Assembly: GCA_037447655.1 (NCBI GenBank)
Contig: JBBHKE010000316.1
Location: forward strand, 237,288-301,287
From: Zygnema cylindricum
Taxonomy: Eukaryota; Streptophyta; Zygnematophyceae; Zygnematales; Zygnemataceae
Length of the DNA: 64,000 bases
Direction of reading: 5' to 3'
Shown here: positions 10,719 to 23,700 of the stretch, piece after piece
Numbering within the stretch: position 1 is the stretch's first letter
Layout: each line of letters begins with the position of its first letter
Made by a program: the position numbers and the translations under genes
The notes under the pieces: model-generated
What the model saw: the letters and a program-made list of their open reading frames with translations, nothing else
The model's database searches: none
What the model was told of the DNA's origin: nothing

Positions 10719-13700
10719 TGTGATTCCGCCAGCCGTACAATCGTATTTGTTGTATTTCGCGTGGTTGTAATGGTATGATAAAAGGCCAAACAAATTCGAC
10801 GTCACGCCAAAATGTCGTGTTATCAATACCGCTAGAGGAACGTACAGTATCGTACTTTTAATTATTGCGCGCGCGATTCTGTCACACATCGCCATGTTGT
10901 CGTGTCCCAAGCTTTGGCCATTATCCGATATCCGACAGAGCACAGTGGTGAGTGATGGCCGAGGGCTGCGAGACTTACCGCCGCGCCACCCGGCGCATAT
11001 AGACGATATCCATAGTTTTGATCTTTAGTTGGGCGTAGTTTGAGGCTTAAGCGGCTAGGTTAGTTTGTAGTGTTACATTAGTATGGTTTTGTTGTACCTG
11101 CTTTCTTTCTTTCATTTTAGGCTTTTCATGCATTTTTGTTGTGTTTTTAGTCCTTTAAGATTTTGGTCTTTAACCTTTTTTGGTCATCAATACCTTTTAG
11201 TGACAATCATGTTTTGTACTTTGATGGTATTACCATCGCGTTATTGAAAATAAAGTCTTTTTACTTTTCAATATGCGTACACTACCAAAAACGGATTGAT
11301 ACGTGGAGTACATGTAACTCCTACGACAAATTGTGACGCTCCGATTGGTCCGCGTGTACAAAAACGACAGGCCCTTGGCAACCAAAGGGCAAAGCACTGG
11401 GTCGCCCGCGACTATTATTTTCACACTTCTTAGAGTGTGTGCCCATGCGTTCAAGTAAGGGTTTTTCCTTCATTTTCACATAAAATGGGACTTGCAACGA
11501 GAAAACATAATGCCCTATGAAAAATGGGCAAGAACACAAGTACATTTTGCGTCATCTTGAAACTTTGGAAGGTACGACAATTTGGCGTTATGATCATGGT
11601 GACCCATTTCCACTTCACGCCAGCTCATCTTCACACTTGTGACATGATTTTTATCAAAATAATACCCTAATGACGAATAAAAAACCATTATTGCACGCAT
11701 CAAACGTTTTCAAAATATTTGAACGACGGAGAGTACACTATATTTTTTCCCCTGCTCGTCAAGCGAATGTACATACGAAAATGACAAACATGTACAGAAA
11801 ACAAATAATTTGGGTCTTGGACCTCCACTTTCATTCAAGAGTGAAAGTTTATGTCGTCCTCGTCTCTCCCCCTCTTTCTCACTCGACCTCTCCTCTTTCT
11901 CTCTTATTTAGGGTATGTCCTATGTACTTGTAACTTAGCGAACTTCCTTTGTATTTTAGCGCGGATCCGTTGGATCTGGTTTTCAAGTGTTCATATGCGT
12001 AAGAATGAAATTGTAACTTACGTTTGTGACTATTGTACACGTCGACAATACATGTGAGGGACATGAGAGGAGGGAATGCTTACACGTCAGTTGCAATGCA
12101 TCATCAACAAACACCAAAACCATTTCGATGTCAAAGAAGTGCCACCTCCCTCACCAAAGACACGAGAATCCCTTAGAAATTCTCATGTCGCCGAGGTTGG
12201 TACTCATGAAAAAGAGTGTATGGACGAACAATTCACGGAAGGGGACGGATTTTAAGTCCTTGGGAATGCCTTAGCATTCCCTTGTATTCCTTTATACTGG
12301 ATTTTAAAGCGTAGAAAAGACATAGTTTTGTAGCTTTTGTTGCTTTGGCTTGTATTACCCGTTTTAAAAGTGATAATAGTCTACGGATTTAGGTGGTACC
12401 AGTTACCAGACAATATAGTAGGGTTATTACGTCGCATAGTGGGTCTTTTATTGCAAGTTTTTAATTTACTTCACTATGAAGCAAATATGCCAAAACGATG
12501 TACAACACGAACCTTTTCTAATACATGATATTTTTTTGGCAATATATAAGTATGTGTAAGAGCTGTGGTTTGTCATGGTCAATGTAAAGCTTTGCGTTTG
12601 TCACTCATTTATGCGAAACATTATGTTGTACTTGGTTAATATTTTCTTTATTTTTTAGCTTTGATACACAAACTTGTTGTTTTTGACGTTATTCGTACTA
12701 GGCAACGATCGCGCCACATCGCTGGCTGCTGTCGCACTAGTAACATGGATTATGTTATTGTTATTTCATCATTGTTGTGAGATTATCATGGCGTATGGGC
12801 TTTTCAGCGACGACTTTGCCTCATAGCCAAAGCATTTTTCAGCGATGACAAAATTTATTTAGTGTTTTTGCTTAAACGGTTATATTACTAAATATCAACA
12901 ACAATAATTTCTCGTCGTTGGAAGTTCAAAATACATGACAAAAGGGAAAAAATAACAAACTACCTTCATTTCATAGATGTGTAATCCAGCGACGAAAATG
13001 TCTCGTCGCTGGTATTTCCACAACCATTACATTATTACAAAAAATTATTCTTCCATTCATGTAAAATCCAGCGACGATAATGTCTCATCGCTGGTTGGTA
13101 AAAATCCATGAGTAAGGGAAAAAATTATTCATAGCGGACGCAAACATATACAAACATAATCATTTAGTACAAAACACAAGATAATGATGTATAGAGTGCA
13201 AAAAATAGTAATAACAAATTGTAAACAAGACAAAAATATACAATTATGAATCGAAAATTTTGCTATCGTACAAATTCTATCTATTATCTTTTATACATTC
13301 AGATTTTTGGTAATCATTTCACTATCCACTTGTGCGTCTAAAAATTCGCAAATAACATGATTACGAAAAAAACAAAAAAATTACTTAGATTAAACTGTCA
13401 ATCCGTTGAAAGTTCCAAGGATTTTTCATGGGTTTTGAGAGTTTGTAATACCTTTTTAATTAAATCTTAGTTTAAGCAGGAAAGAATTTTTATAATTTTT
13501 TTTTTATTATTTTTATAATAAATACTCTTTAATGACATTTATCGAACCCTAAACAAATGCTCATGTCTATGTTTTTGAATCCATTGAGAATAGCAAGTGT
13601 GACAATCGTATAGATTACAAATCCGACTGTTATTATGAAAATCTAACACTGAAAATAACAAAGGAATACATCTTTCCATTTCAAATATATTGGGCATTTG

Positions 13701-13910
13701 TCTTCGCACCCTCACCATCAATATTAATAAGCGTCATTAAAATTAAACTAAAATCAATTGGTCAGCGGAAAAGGTGGAATGAGGGAAACAAAAACAAACC
13801 ACAAAAGAGCCAATGGTAAGAGAATACGCACTTGCCTGGTCATCATGGCGGTGTTGGCTTGCAGAAAAATGTTAGTCTTTTCGCACAACAAAACCCTATA
13901 ATTGACGAGT
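10719..13910. other. Intergenic DNA without supported genes
   Basis: Short frames here show no domain. The stretch at 11930-12065 is related to two longer repeats at 14.99 and 15.68 kb (shared AATTGTAACTTACGTTTGTGAC and ACGTCGACAATAC). A third GTCGTCGC cluster lies at about 12805-13095, with pairs such as CCAGCGACGAAAATGTCTCG. Confidence 0.5.
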
Positions 13911-14045
13911 GCGACGTGAAATCCATAGAGCTGAAAGATGAAGCGATTGGTGACTTGGGCGACGCGCAATCCGTAGATGTGAAAGAGGAAGCGAGAGATG
14001 ACGTGGGCGACGTGCAATCTATGGAGGTGAAAGAGGAAGCGAGTC
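13911..14045 (+). repeat. 48-bp tandem repeat with an open frame
   Basis: Nearly three units start at 13911, 13959 and 14007. In one plus frame they encode 16-residue repeats ending VKEEA-type motifs, with stable length in codons. No in-frame ATG precedes them, so a spliced upstream exon would be needed for expression. I see no recognisable domain. Confidence 0.7.
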
Positions 14046-14139
14046 TCTCACACATCCCTGTTGGAAAACGAAGAGATTTTTCAGGATGGCGGCGCATACA
14101 AGATGGCGGCGCAGTCGTCACATTCCACCGAGAAAAAAA

Positions 14140-14996
14140 AAAAGGGGGAATGAGCGATTGCGATTGGACACAGAAAGCGTGAATTGTGATTGGTCCAAAA
14201 AGATAATATTTTATGAGGTCTGTCCGCATTTGGCGTTGTCTCACGACATATATCACCCACGCCAAATGTTGTATAATTATTCTATTTTTGTCCGTATGTT
14301 TACTCTATTTCGTGTGCCATTGTGATAAAAAACCCATATTACAGTAAAAAGTTACTCCTTTCAAGGGGCGTATAATTAATATTTACGCTAAAACTGACGC
14401 GGCCCTAAATTAGAATACAGTTTTAATGTAATTGTTGCGAAATTGCCTATTATAACTGAATTCGCGGAACGCCGAACACCAGTTACCAAATTATTACAGA
14501 AATGAACGAAAACACATGTTCTCGCCGTTATACTATAAACTTGTAACATGTAAATCAAGGTTAACGTTCTCACTGACGACAATGCTGTGGACGGACAAGA
14601 TATATGCGAACGGATGTTATTCGATGAGTTTCGGTCTTTTTGTTTAGTGCGACTCCACGTGCGACCGCGAGTTTATTAAATCGATATTTGCACGTTTTTA
14701 TTTAAAAGGTACAATATTACACAGTCACACGACGTCCGTACTCCACACTATTTAGAACGAACCTATATTAGAAAAAAAAACGCTAATTAAACCTCACCTA
14801 AATTAGAATAATGAAAAAATTAGAATCGATTACTCTATTTGATGTCATATAGTCGGAATTTCGAGCGACCGAATTAGAGTAATTTACTCTAATTACAATT
14901 CGCGGTGTAGCGTCAATGACTCTAAGGGTACGTCTCCATGTAATTACGATTTAACGAATTTACTTTGTCTTTTAGCGCAGATTTCTGGTGTCCCAA
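14140..14996. other. Intergenic DNA with a partial MITE end
   Basis: A right-type end, AATTCGCGGTGTA, finishes at 14909 and is preceded by TTAGAGTAATTTACTCTAA. The inside matches the divergent element near 4343 (shared AATGAAAAAATTAGA and TTGATGTCATA). No coding sequence is supported. Confidence 0.5.
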
Positions 14997-15893
14997 TGTG
15001 TAAGCAACGAAATTGTTAATCAAGGGTGTGACGATTGTTTACGTCGACAATGCACGTGACGGCTGTCAACATCTACAATTTGTGATGACGCACGTTATTT
15101 TTTGTAACTACTTGTGACGTCGCATGTCTTTCCGTGACATTGTTAGACGTATCGCCTTCCAGCCTGCGTCGTTTCATGGTTGAAGAAGACGCGCTTTGCC
15201 AAATGTTGCATTCACACTAGAAATGGATGATGAATGAGATGAGGGAACGAATGATCCTGTACCATTCATTCCGCAAAAAAATAAAAACAGAGGCGCCAAA
15301 TAGGTCGACCGCTCGGCGTCAACCTTTTTGGAGTGTAGTGACGGACAAAATATACAATTTGGAGCGTAGCGACGGACAAAACATACGGTAAAGTGCGTCA
15401 AAACTTGACAACTGTGGTAAGTCCTCTTCTTTTCCGGAAAACCTTTTCGGAATGCAGAAATCCGACTTCGAAAAAACATGAAGTCGTATCCTCGATGAAT
15501 GAATGAATGGTACGGACGAATTTGAGTCATCGGCGACTAATCGTACGACAACATGAATCACATCGCGACGTTTTTGTTGACGTGAGGTGACGTCAAAGGC
15601 GATTCACGTCCAAACAAAAAAAATTGACATTCATTTCCTCATCTCATTCATCATCCATTTGTAGTGTGAATGCAACATATGTGTGAGAACGTAATCGTAA
15701 CTTACGTTTGTGACGATTGTATACGTCGACAATACTCGTGACGGTTGTCAACGTCTACAATCTGTGTTGTCGCACGTTATTTTTTGTAAATGCGTGTGAC
15801 GTCGCATGTCTTACCGTGACATTCTAGACGTACCACCTTCCAGTCTGTGCCGTTTCACGGTTGAAGAAGATGCGCTTTGCCTTTGCGTCGCCT
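14997..15893. repeat. Two direct copies of a 0.2 kb repeat flanking a TIR element
   Basis: The copies lie at about 14997-15202 and 15679-15893. Both contain GTGACGATTGT, ACGTCGACAAT, GCACGTTATTTTTTGTAA, GTGACGTCGCATGTCTT and a final GCGCTTTGCC. They are about 85-90% alike by eye. A fragment of the same family is at about 11985-12060. Confidence 0.7.
15203..15678. mobile_element. Non-autonomous DNA element with about 40-bp terminal inverted repeats
   Basis: The ends are ATGTTGCATTCACACTA... and its reverse complement ...TAGTGTGAATGCAACAT. They match over about 40 bp with one or two mismatches, through GGATGATGAATGAGATGAG. The element is 476 bp and has no coding capacity. Its interior carries two short direct repeats around GTAG(T/C)GACGGACAAAA. 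The superfamily cannot be settled because the target duplication is not clear. Confidence 0.75.
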
Positions 15894-16403
15894 GTCCCCT
15901 CGACGTGAAATGGCATCAGAATTTTGAGACCGCTGCAAAAAAAAAATCTGTATTGAACGAAAACGGACAAAACTAAACAAATTGTGTACTTCTCTTTGTC
16001 ATATTGAACGCAAACGGACAAAACATAGCCATTTCTGTACTTTTCTTTGTCCTTGGAAATCGTATGAAAATTTTAGAAAAATACGTCAGGTGCGAATATA
16101 TGTTCCTATTTGTTTATCGCAAATACCTAGTTTTAAAACACATCCCCGATGTGTTTTAAAGATAGGCTTGAAGATGACGTTTTTTGTCGTCGCCGTGGGT
16201 CGAAAAATACCAGACGACAAATTTTCGTACATCCTAAGTTCAAGGATGACGCAAATTGCACACTACAAATTTGCGATTCCTTCGTACGGTTGCAACTTAG
16301 GCAGTACGGAGCTAAGTTTTTACAAGAAAACAACAAAAAAAAACCCTTACTTATGCACATGGGGACATACCCATAGTCGGACGAATTGTCTACCGCATTG
16401 CGG

Positions 16404-16680
16404 TACACCGCCAATCGTTATTAGCGTTTAAACATTATTAGTGTTAAGAATTAATTAGCATTATTTACGCTAATTTAAGCATTTCAAGATTTAGAAAGAA
16501 AAAATTTACTCTAATTTATCCATAACGCTGATTTGGGTACAGCGGATCTGCTATCAGGATCTTCACAGTAAAATAGGTGAAAGTACAAAATTTGACAAAT
16601 CGTACACCATCGCGTCCTTTTACTATAGTTTATTTATAACTCTAATTTGGGTTTTTTCTCGTATAATTAATACGCGATCA
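16404..16680. repeat. MITE-like left end joined to an interspersed repeat
   Basis: TACACCGCCAATCGTTATTAG at 16404 matches the TA-flanked MITE family. The segment about 16495-16660 is the reverse complement of 33535-33700 (shared words include AAAAGGACGCG and CAGCGTTATGGAT read on the other strand). No clean right end is visible. Confidence 0.55.
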
Positions 16681-17433
16681 ATATTCCTACACTAAAATCA
16701 TGCGGGTGTTCAAATCTCCTTAGTTTTTTTCACGGATGAGTATTTGGAGCCAAAAACAAACAGTGATCGATATTCGTTATTCTAAATAATATATGTTCTT
16801 TCAAACCATCTGTCCCACTTCTTTTTTGAGATCGCAATAACTAGTGAATATGTCTCTTTTTCTTTTCTTTTATTTCTGTTTTTTGCAAGTCATTGATTTC
16901 AAAGGATAGCGTCTTCTACTTGAGCACAAAAAAATTGTATTCTATCGGGGGGGAGGAGGAGTGATAGTATCCAATGGCGAGTTACATAGTGCAATTGTTG
17001 AGAGAATCAGGAAATGAGTGTTTGCAAAGCGTTGCAAATTATAAGATATTTCCGACGGTTTTGCTAACATTGAACAGTATGGACGACGCAACGAGTATAG
17101 GAATGTGTTGATTTTTAGATTTTCGAAAGGTACAAAAATGGTAGTTCACAATGTCCACTTTCAATTACCAATAGTGTAGATTGTAGTATTTGTTGTTTTA
17201 AGAGTCAGTTTCGTGCGTACGAGACAGTTCGTACGTAATTGCTAAATGGATTTAATACGGAGGTTCGAATTGATTCACGGATTGGGGGAGCAAACGTACG
17301 GATATATTTAAAGTGACGTAAAAGACTTATTAAGTGGAGTGAACAAGCACTGACAAATGGACGGCTGATCGCGAAGCGATCCGATGTGGAATAAACGAAA
17401 TGTTGAAATAGGCGCCGCGGGTACGGCGGAGCT

Positions 17434-17570
17434 GCGACGCAGTTAACTCAACGCAGCTGCGGTTATTTCAATATGATGCGGCGCAGTTAACTCAACGCAG
17501 CTGCGGTTATTTCAATATGATCCGTACGGACAGTGCAGCTGACGCAGCTGCGGATAATTTGAATAGGATA
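17434..17570. repeat. 44-bp tandem repeat rich in GCAGCTGCGG
   Basis: Two full units (CGCAGTTAACTCAACGCAG at 17438 and 17482) plus a diverged third with GACGCAGCTGCGGAT. The self-complementary GCAGCTGC core could form small hairpins. Confidence 0.75.
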
Positions 17571-20201
17571 GATTCCGAGTAATGATGATTGTACGGTAGT
17601 GGTAGCCTAGTAGTTGCTTAGCGATAGCTTGGTTTTTTACATATGAATATTGCGGAGATGTCGGTGTAAATATTGTGTACAACAAAGGTTTGTCCTTTTT
17701 GCTAATTAGTTTATTAGAGTAGATACAGTACGGCTGGTATGCCTCCGTACATTCAGTAGTAAGCTCTCTGAGTATAACTTGTAGGACTTAGATTATAACT
17801 TGTAGGACTTAGATTATTTTGTGTATCGCAGTCAAGTTTATCAAAGCAATGGCAGACTGTTTTCTGCATCTTTGACCTAAGGTGTGATCACTCTGTTTGG
17901 TGCTTTTATGTGAAACTTTGTGGAGTTATTGTATGTTATAGACTCTATATGTGTGTGAAGTTTCATTGTATTCCAGTATCTCTGTAAGATTCTGTGAACA
18001 GTCTAAGTGGTTAGTTTTTGAAGTTGTCACCTATTTTTGGGAAACTCTGGAGCTTATATCTTCTATATGCCTTAGTGGATTTCGCTGTAACTTTGGGAGT
18101 TTACATTTTATATGGTATACTGCACATTGGTACAGTTTGAGGTGATTTTGTTTATTGTGGAGTAACCTGTGTTGTCTGAAACACAACTGTTTTTGAGGTA
18201 GTCTGTGGGTGTTTCCGTGAATAATCCATGGCTGAAATAGGCTATGGACAACAATATTTTGAATTATATTTTAGCACAATGTTTTTTAGTGTAAGGCAGT
18301 TAATGGACAAATGTGGACATGTTAATGATAAAAATCGATACTATTGATGAATCCACTTTTTCATCCACTTTCTGAATATGGTTGGTGAACACTATTTTTT
18401 GTGGAAATCTTTTGGCAGTTCGGTAGTTTCTTGAGTCTCCCGGATCAATATGCACTTTTGTTGTGCTTGTGTTTTTGTTTTTAGTGAGGAGGTGCGTTTA
18501 TGGATTATTTTTCTATTTAGGAAAACATATCATGGAAACCATGAATACATTACTATCAAAGAACAAAAGCGCGACCAACATACTTAACCAAGTTCAGCGC
18601 GCATCAAAGTAAGTGTTGAAATATGGTGCACCGAGTGAGTTAAAGCTCCCAAGATTAAAAAAATGAATAGTCGTCACAATATTGTTACTATTTTTTTTTT
18701 ACGAGAATGAAGCTTTGCTTCTTTTCAATCGCAATCCTCGACCACCTTTCATATTTCGGGGGAGAAAAAATGTTATTCTAAAGGATTTTATATTTTGCAA
18801 ATGATAAACTACACTATTTGTGGATGCTGCATTGCAACAGTAGGATGTCTTCATAGCATTCCAACGAATTGGATGTTACAGATGTCGAAGACAAATTCCA
18901 TAGAAGAACGTTCACAAAAATGCAAAACAAACACTATTAACTTGAAGTGCAGATAATTGTTACACTGTGACCTAATGTTGCGTTGTCCACTCATTGGAGT
19001 ATGATGTACAAAAGGGTACTGTACCTTCTACGATCAGATTCCTAATTGTCTACCTTTTTAAATTCAAACCTAAGGTCACCTTGTTTTAGCATTACTTTAT
19101 CGGTTTAAAGAGTTCCTTCAAGAACCTTTCGTCGACACAGAGTTTCTCTTCGCGTCTAAAAATGTAGAGTCACCATGGTCCCTCGTAATGTCGGAGATAT
19201 ATGTATTGTGTCCATTCGATGAAATAAATGTGTCGGCAGATTCGTTGCCATATCTCGCCCGTTTCGGTGTTAACCATGTTTGTCCATTTGAATTCGCGAT
19301 TTCGCGGTAACGATTATAACCGATAGCGATACATTGTTATTTTCATCCCCTTGACCGTTGAGTCGTTGACGACATCCGATATATTGGAGTTATCGCCGAT
19401 ATGAAATTCACCGATATACACCACCAAACCGCGAATCGTTATTAGTTTGAGTAACACTAATTTTGTCGCGTTTTTTTTGGCTCAAAATCATACACTACTC
19501 AAAACTGTACTATAGTGTTATCAAAGTTAAAATAGAATTAACGCTAATATGGAAAGGTTTTTTTTAGTGTTAAGAACTCTATATTATGTTTAGCGAAATT
19601 TGTTTTATGTACAACAAGCTGGTTTTAGTACATAGCGTCCACGTGACATTTCATTTCTACAAAATTACGTCACTTCCTCGTGTAAATTTACTTTCAATAC
19701 CAGTTAGCCGCCGGATTGGGCGGAGAATTACAAATTTAAAGCATAAAATAACGTAAAGAATTAAAATTATTCTTGAATTTTACCCTAATTTACATGTTTC
19801 GTACGATTTCCAAACCCCACAAGTACGTATCTTTGCGAATGCTGTCAAAGTGATACATGTGCATTTGATATAGTATTGATGACAGCTCACCGTAGACGCT
19901 ACAAAGTCGATGCATAAATTGGCGTTTAAGTGATAAAACCGATGTTAATGCTATATTTCATAGTTCAATAGTAGGTGACCGTACGCCCATACAATATGCC
20001 TATTGTATGCAAAACATACAATATGGCCTTAAGACCCATATTGTATTGGCCGCAAAATGAAATAAAATAGTAACAGGGTTGAGTTGCACATGGATCGATA
20101 GAGAATTAAACGTCATGTCTAAATTTGAAAAAGATATCGGACAAAAAAATATTTTTCTGTGAGTTTTGAGCGACTTTTTATTTAAACCGTCAGATTTGAC
20201 C
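17571..20201. other. Intergenic DNA without supported genes
   Basis: No exon or domain is recognisable. A partial MITE-like end (CCGCGAATCGTTATTAG) occurs at about 19431, and nearby TTAGTGTTAAGAACTC motifs resemble MITE interiors. Confidence 0.4.
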
Positions 20202-20206
20202 GATCT
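20202..20206. other. Left target-site duplication of the copia element
   Basis: GATCT directly precedes the left LTR and is repeated at 26151-26155 directly after the right LTR, as expected for 5-bp Ty1/copia integration. Confidence 0.9.
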
Positions 20207-20705
20207 TGAAAGGATCTTACACAAAAATCAGAGTGCAAGACTACAGCGGAAGCATTAAAAAAAAAAACATTCAGACAAGAGAAAGCTGTCCACGAAAGCC
20301 AATATATTTCACGGACATTTTCTCCCATAAAAGATTAAGTTTTCCCTCCCACTAAGCTGCAGTATATAGTACTAAAAATGTAACGTTACACAACCAAACA
20401 ACCAAAACAAACCAAACTATAAAGTACGCACTGAGCGCCTACAAATCAAATCGCGTCAATACGCGAAACAACATAAAAACTAAAGTACAACAAAAAATAT
20501 GTACCTAAACATAAACCCCAAACAAACCCGTACATAACAAACGACAATTGAACCTGGTCGTCGCAAAACCGAATCTACGCGAGACCAGGAATCTACGAAA
20601 CGATCTAAAAGACATAATGACGCCAAACCACCCACAAAGACAAAACGACAAATAATACGGCCGCGCGACATGCCACGACAGCCGATTACATCATTGAATC
20701 TAACA
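20207..20705 (-). repeat. 3' LTR of the copia element
   Basis: On the element strand it begins TGTTAGATTC and ends GATCCTTTCA, the usual TG...CA ends. It is 499 bp and about 99% identical to the other LTR. Confidence 0.95.
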
Positions 20706-20707
20706 AT

Positions 20708-20719
20708 CCCCCTCTCAAA
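20708..20719 (-). promoter_or_regulatory. Polypurine tract (plus-strand primer)
   Basis: On the element strand TTTGAGAGGGGG lies 2 nt upstream of the 3' LTR, the expected place for the plus-strand DNA primer. Confidence 0.85.
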
Positions 20720-20729
20720 GTTGTAATCA

Positions 20730-23700
20730 TTACACCAGCCCTAATTTAGGTCTTCCCCTCAAAAGTACATCATGACTCGCGGCTTTCGTCAGTATATCCG
20801 CGGCTTCCTCCAATGTCGAAACGTACAAAAATTCAATTTCCTTTCTGGTGACCAAATCGCGTACGAAGTGCCACTGAATCCTAATATGTTTTGTCTTTTT
20901 GTGAAAGACAGGATTCTTCACCAATGCCATCGAACTCATGCTGTCAGAAAATATTTTCATACAGCCTATTGAAATCCCCAATTCGCCAAGTAGTTCCTTG
21001 ATCCAAATCGACGCCTTAGATGTGTGACACGCCGCCATGTATTCTGCTTCGGTTGAACTTAAAGCAACAGTTGGTTGGAGTCGCGAACTCCAAGAAACTG
21101 TCGCGCCGCCAAAAACAAAAGCATATCCTGACGTTGACTTTCCTGTGTCAAAATCTCCACCCCAATCTGCGTCACAATATCCCACGCACTCCAAAGATGT
21201 CCGTCCAGATCTGAACAATAAACCAATCTCGATTGTACCTGCAAGGTAACGAAATATCCTCTTCACGGCCTCCCAATGAATCCTTTTAGGAGCCTGAGAA
21301 AATCGGCTCACGACAGAAACTGCGGCTGAAATATCCGGTCGGGTGGCCACACTTAAATACATTAAACTTCCAACGGCCTCACGATAGGGCACGTGGACAG
21401 TTTCCTCCTCCTCAAATTTGCGATATTGTAGTTTGGAATCTAGTGGTGTCAAAACCGGCTTAGAATCCAACATAGCAAATTTTGTTAGTACTTCTTTACA
21501 ATATTGCGCTTGCGACAATTTAATATCCCCATTATCGTACCTCAAAACTTCCACTCCAAGAATGTATCGTACTTCCCCCAAATCTGTGACTTTAAAATGT
21601 AGACTTAAGTACTCCTTCAATTCCGCGATTCGCGTCAACTTGTCACATATCATCAAGAAATCATCCACGTAGACAGAAAATATAATTTGATCTTCCCCCT
21701 CACCTTTTACGTAAACTCCAGAGTCTGAAACTGTTCGGACGAATCCAAATTCGGTAAGGACCTTGTGTAACCGTAAATACCAAGTCCGCGGTGCTTGTTT
21801 TAGTCCGTACAAGGACTTTCGCAGCCGCCATACCTTCCCCTCTTTCGACACTACTCCCTCCGGAACTTTCATATAAACCTCCTCCTCTAAGTCACCATTC
21901 AAGAACGCCGTCTCTACGTCCATTTGGTGAATGTGCTTTTTGCCGGCAGCGGCAATAGCAATAATCATCCTCAATGAATCAAATTTAACAACCGGTGCAT
22001 ATGTCTCCGTATAGTCTATCCCCTCCCGTTGTTGAAAGCCCTTGCAAACTAGCCGAGCCTTATGTTTTACTACTTCCCCCGATGCACCAGTTTTGGTTTT
22101 AAAAATCCACTTCGCATCAATAGCCTTTTTACCCTCCGGTAGGCTTACCTCCTCAAACGTACGGTTGTCGATAATAGATTGAAGTTCTCGCTCCCATGCC
22201 GGTTTCCAATGCTTCTCCCAATCGCATGATTTTCGTGCTTCCACATACGATTGTGGATCGCCCGGCTTATTTTCACATAATGATTGCTATAAAAGAAAAT
22301 CATCCTCCCTCTCCGCCGAAATAAAATAATATGAATTTTCCACATTCCCCTTACCATCAAAAGAAAGACGAGCCGGTTTCTTTCCCCTATTTTCCCGCAT
22401 ACTCCTCCTCGGCTCAAGTTCTTTCTCCGCCTTTGCCGGTTCCTCCTCAATAATATTCGCTTCACTTGATTTAGAAGACGAAGATTTCCTCGTGTCCGAA
22501 GACATTCGGGAATTTTCGCTTCTCCAATCCCCACCAATGTTACCAAAATTTACATTCTCCTTAATTTTACCTTTCCCCCTCTTAACATTGGAGGTGGATT
22601 CCGGCTCAATTTCTGAATCCGAACCCTCAATGTCATTAAGTTCACCAATTTCAAATTCCTCATGGAAATCAAGATTAGAATTTCGATTAGCCGATCGAGA
22701 GATTGTGGATAATAAGTCCTCGTGAAAATCCACATTTCTTGATTCCTCAATGATATTACGAATCGGATCATAAACTCGATAAAGACTCCCTTTTTCACTA
22801 TATCCAACAAAATAACCACTCCAACTCCTCGATGCAAATTTACCTTTTCTTTTTTGTGCTTGAATATAAACCGACGCACGACATCCCCAAATCCGAATGT
22901 GGTGTAGAGTAGGCTTTCGCCCAAACCACAACTCATACGGAGTTTTATCACCCGAAACCGACGTGATTCGCCGATTGCAAATATAATTCGCCGTTAAAAT
23001 TGCATCGCCCCATAAATGAATACTCCTCCCGGATCCGTGAACCATGGATCGTACCATTTCTTGAAGAGTACGATTTGTCCTCTCGGCAACGCCATTAGAT
23101 TCCGGTGAGTAAGATGCGGTATATTGATGAGAAATTCCCCACTCTTTACTATAAGGATCAAAAGCAAGAAATTCCCCTCCGTTATCCGATCTAATAGATT
23201 TTAACTTTCTCTCACATTGCCTTTCGGCCATCACATGCCACTCTTGAAAGCGTAAAAATGCTTCGGATTTGTGTTTAAGTAATATTACCCATGTGAAGCG
23301 AGAGAAGTCGTCCACCACCACCATAATATATTTGTTTCCACCAATCGTTTCCGGTTTCACGTCCCCACATAAATCAATGTGCACAAGATCAAGCGGATGC
23401 TTAGATCGATGCATCGGATCCTTAGCCGGATGCGGCTTTCGGATTTGTCTCCCCTTACTACACCCCTCACATCCGTTAATTTTCTCTCCCGACGCCAAGT
23501 CTAATCCCCTTACGCTTCCATTTTTAATCATCCGTCGTAAACTCGTCTCCGATGTGTGACACATTCGATGTTGCCACAAGGTTAGATCACCTTTCAATTC
23601 GGAAATTTGCGAAATAACACCATTAGAATTTGGTTGGGATTTCGGCCGACGCCATTTTAGTCGACTATGCATAAAATCCGTGACCTCTCCTTCACCTATT

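Noticed and set aside
17255-17290. tRNA-like T-arm GGTTCGAATT
   Set aside because: No acceptor stem, anticodon arm or correct spacing could be folded around it by eye.
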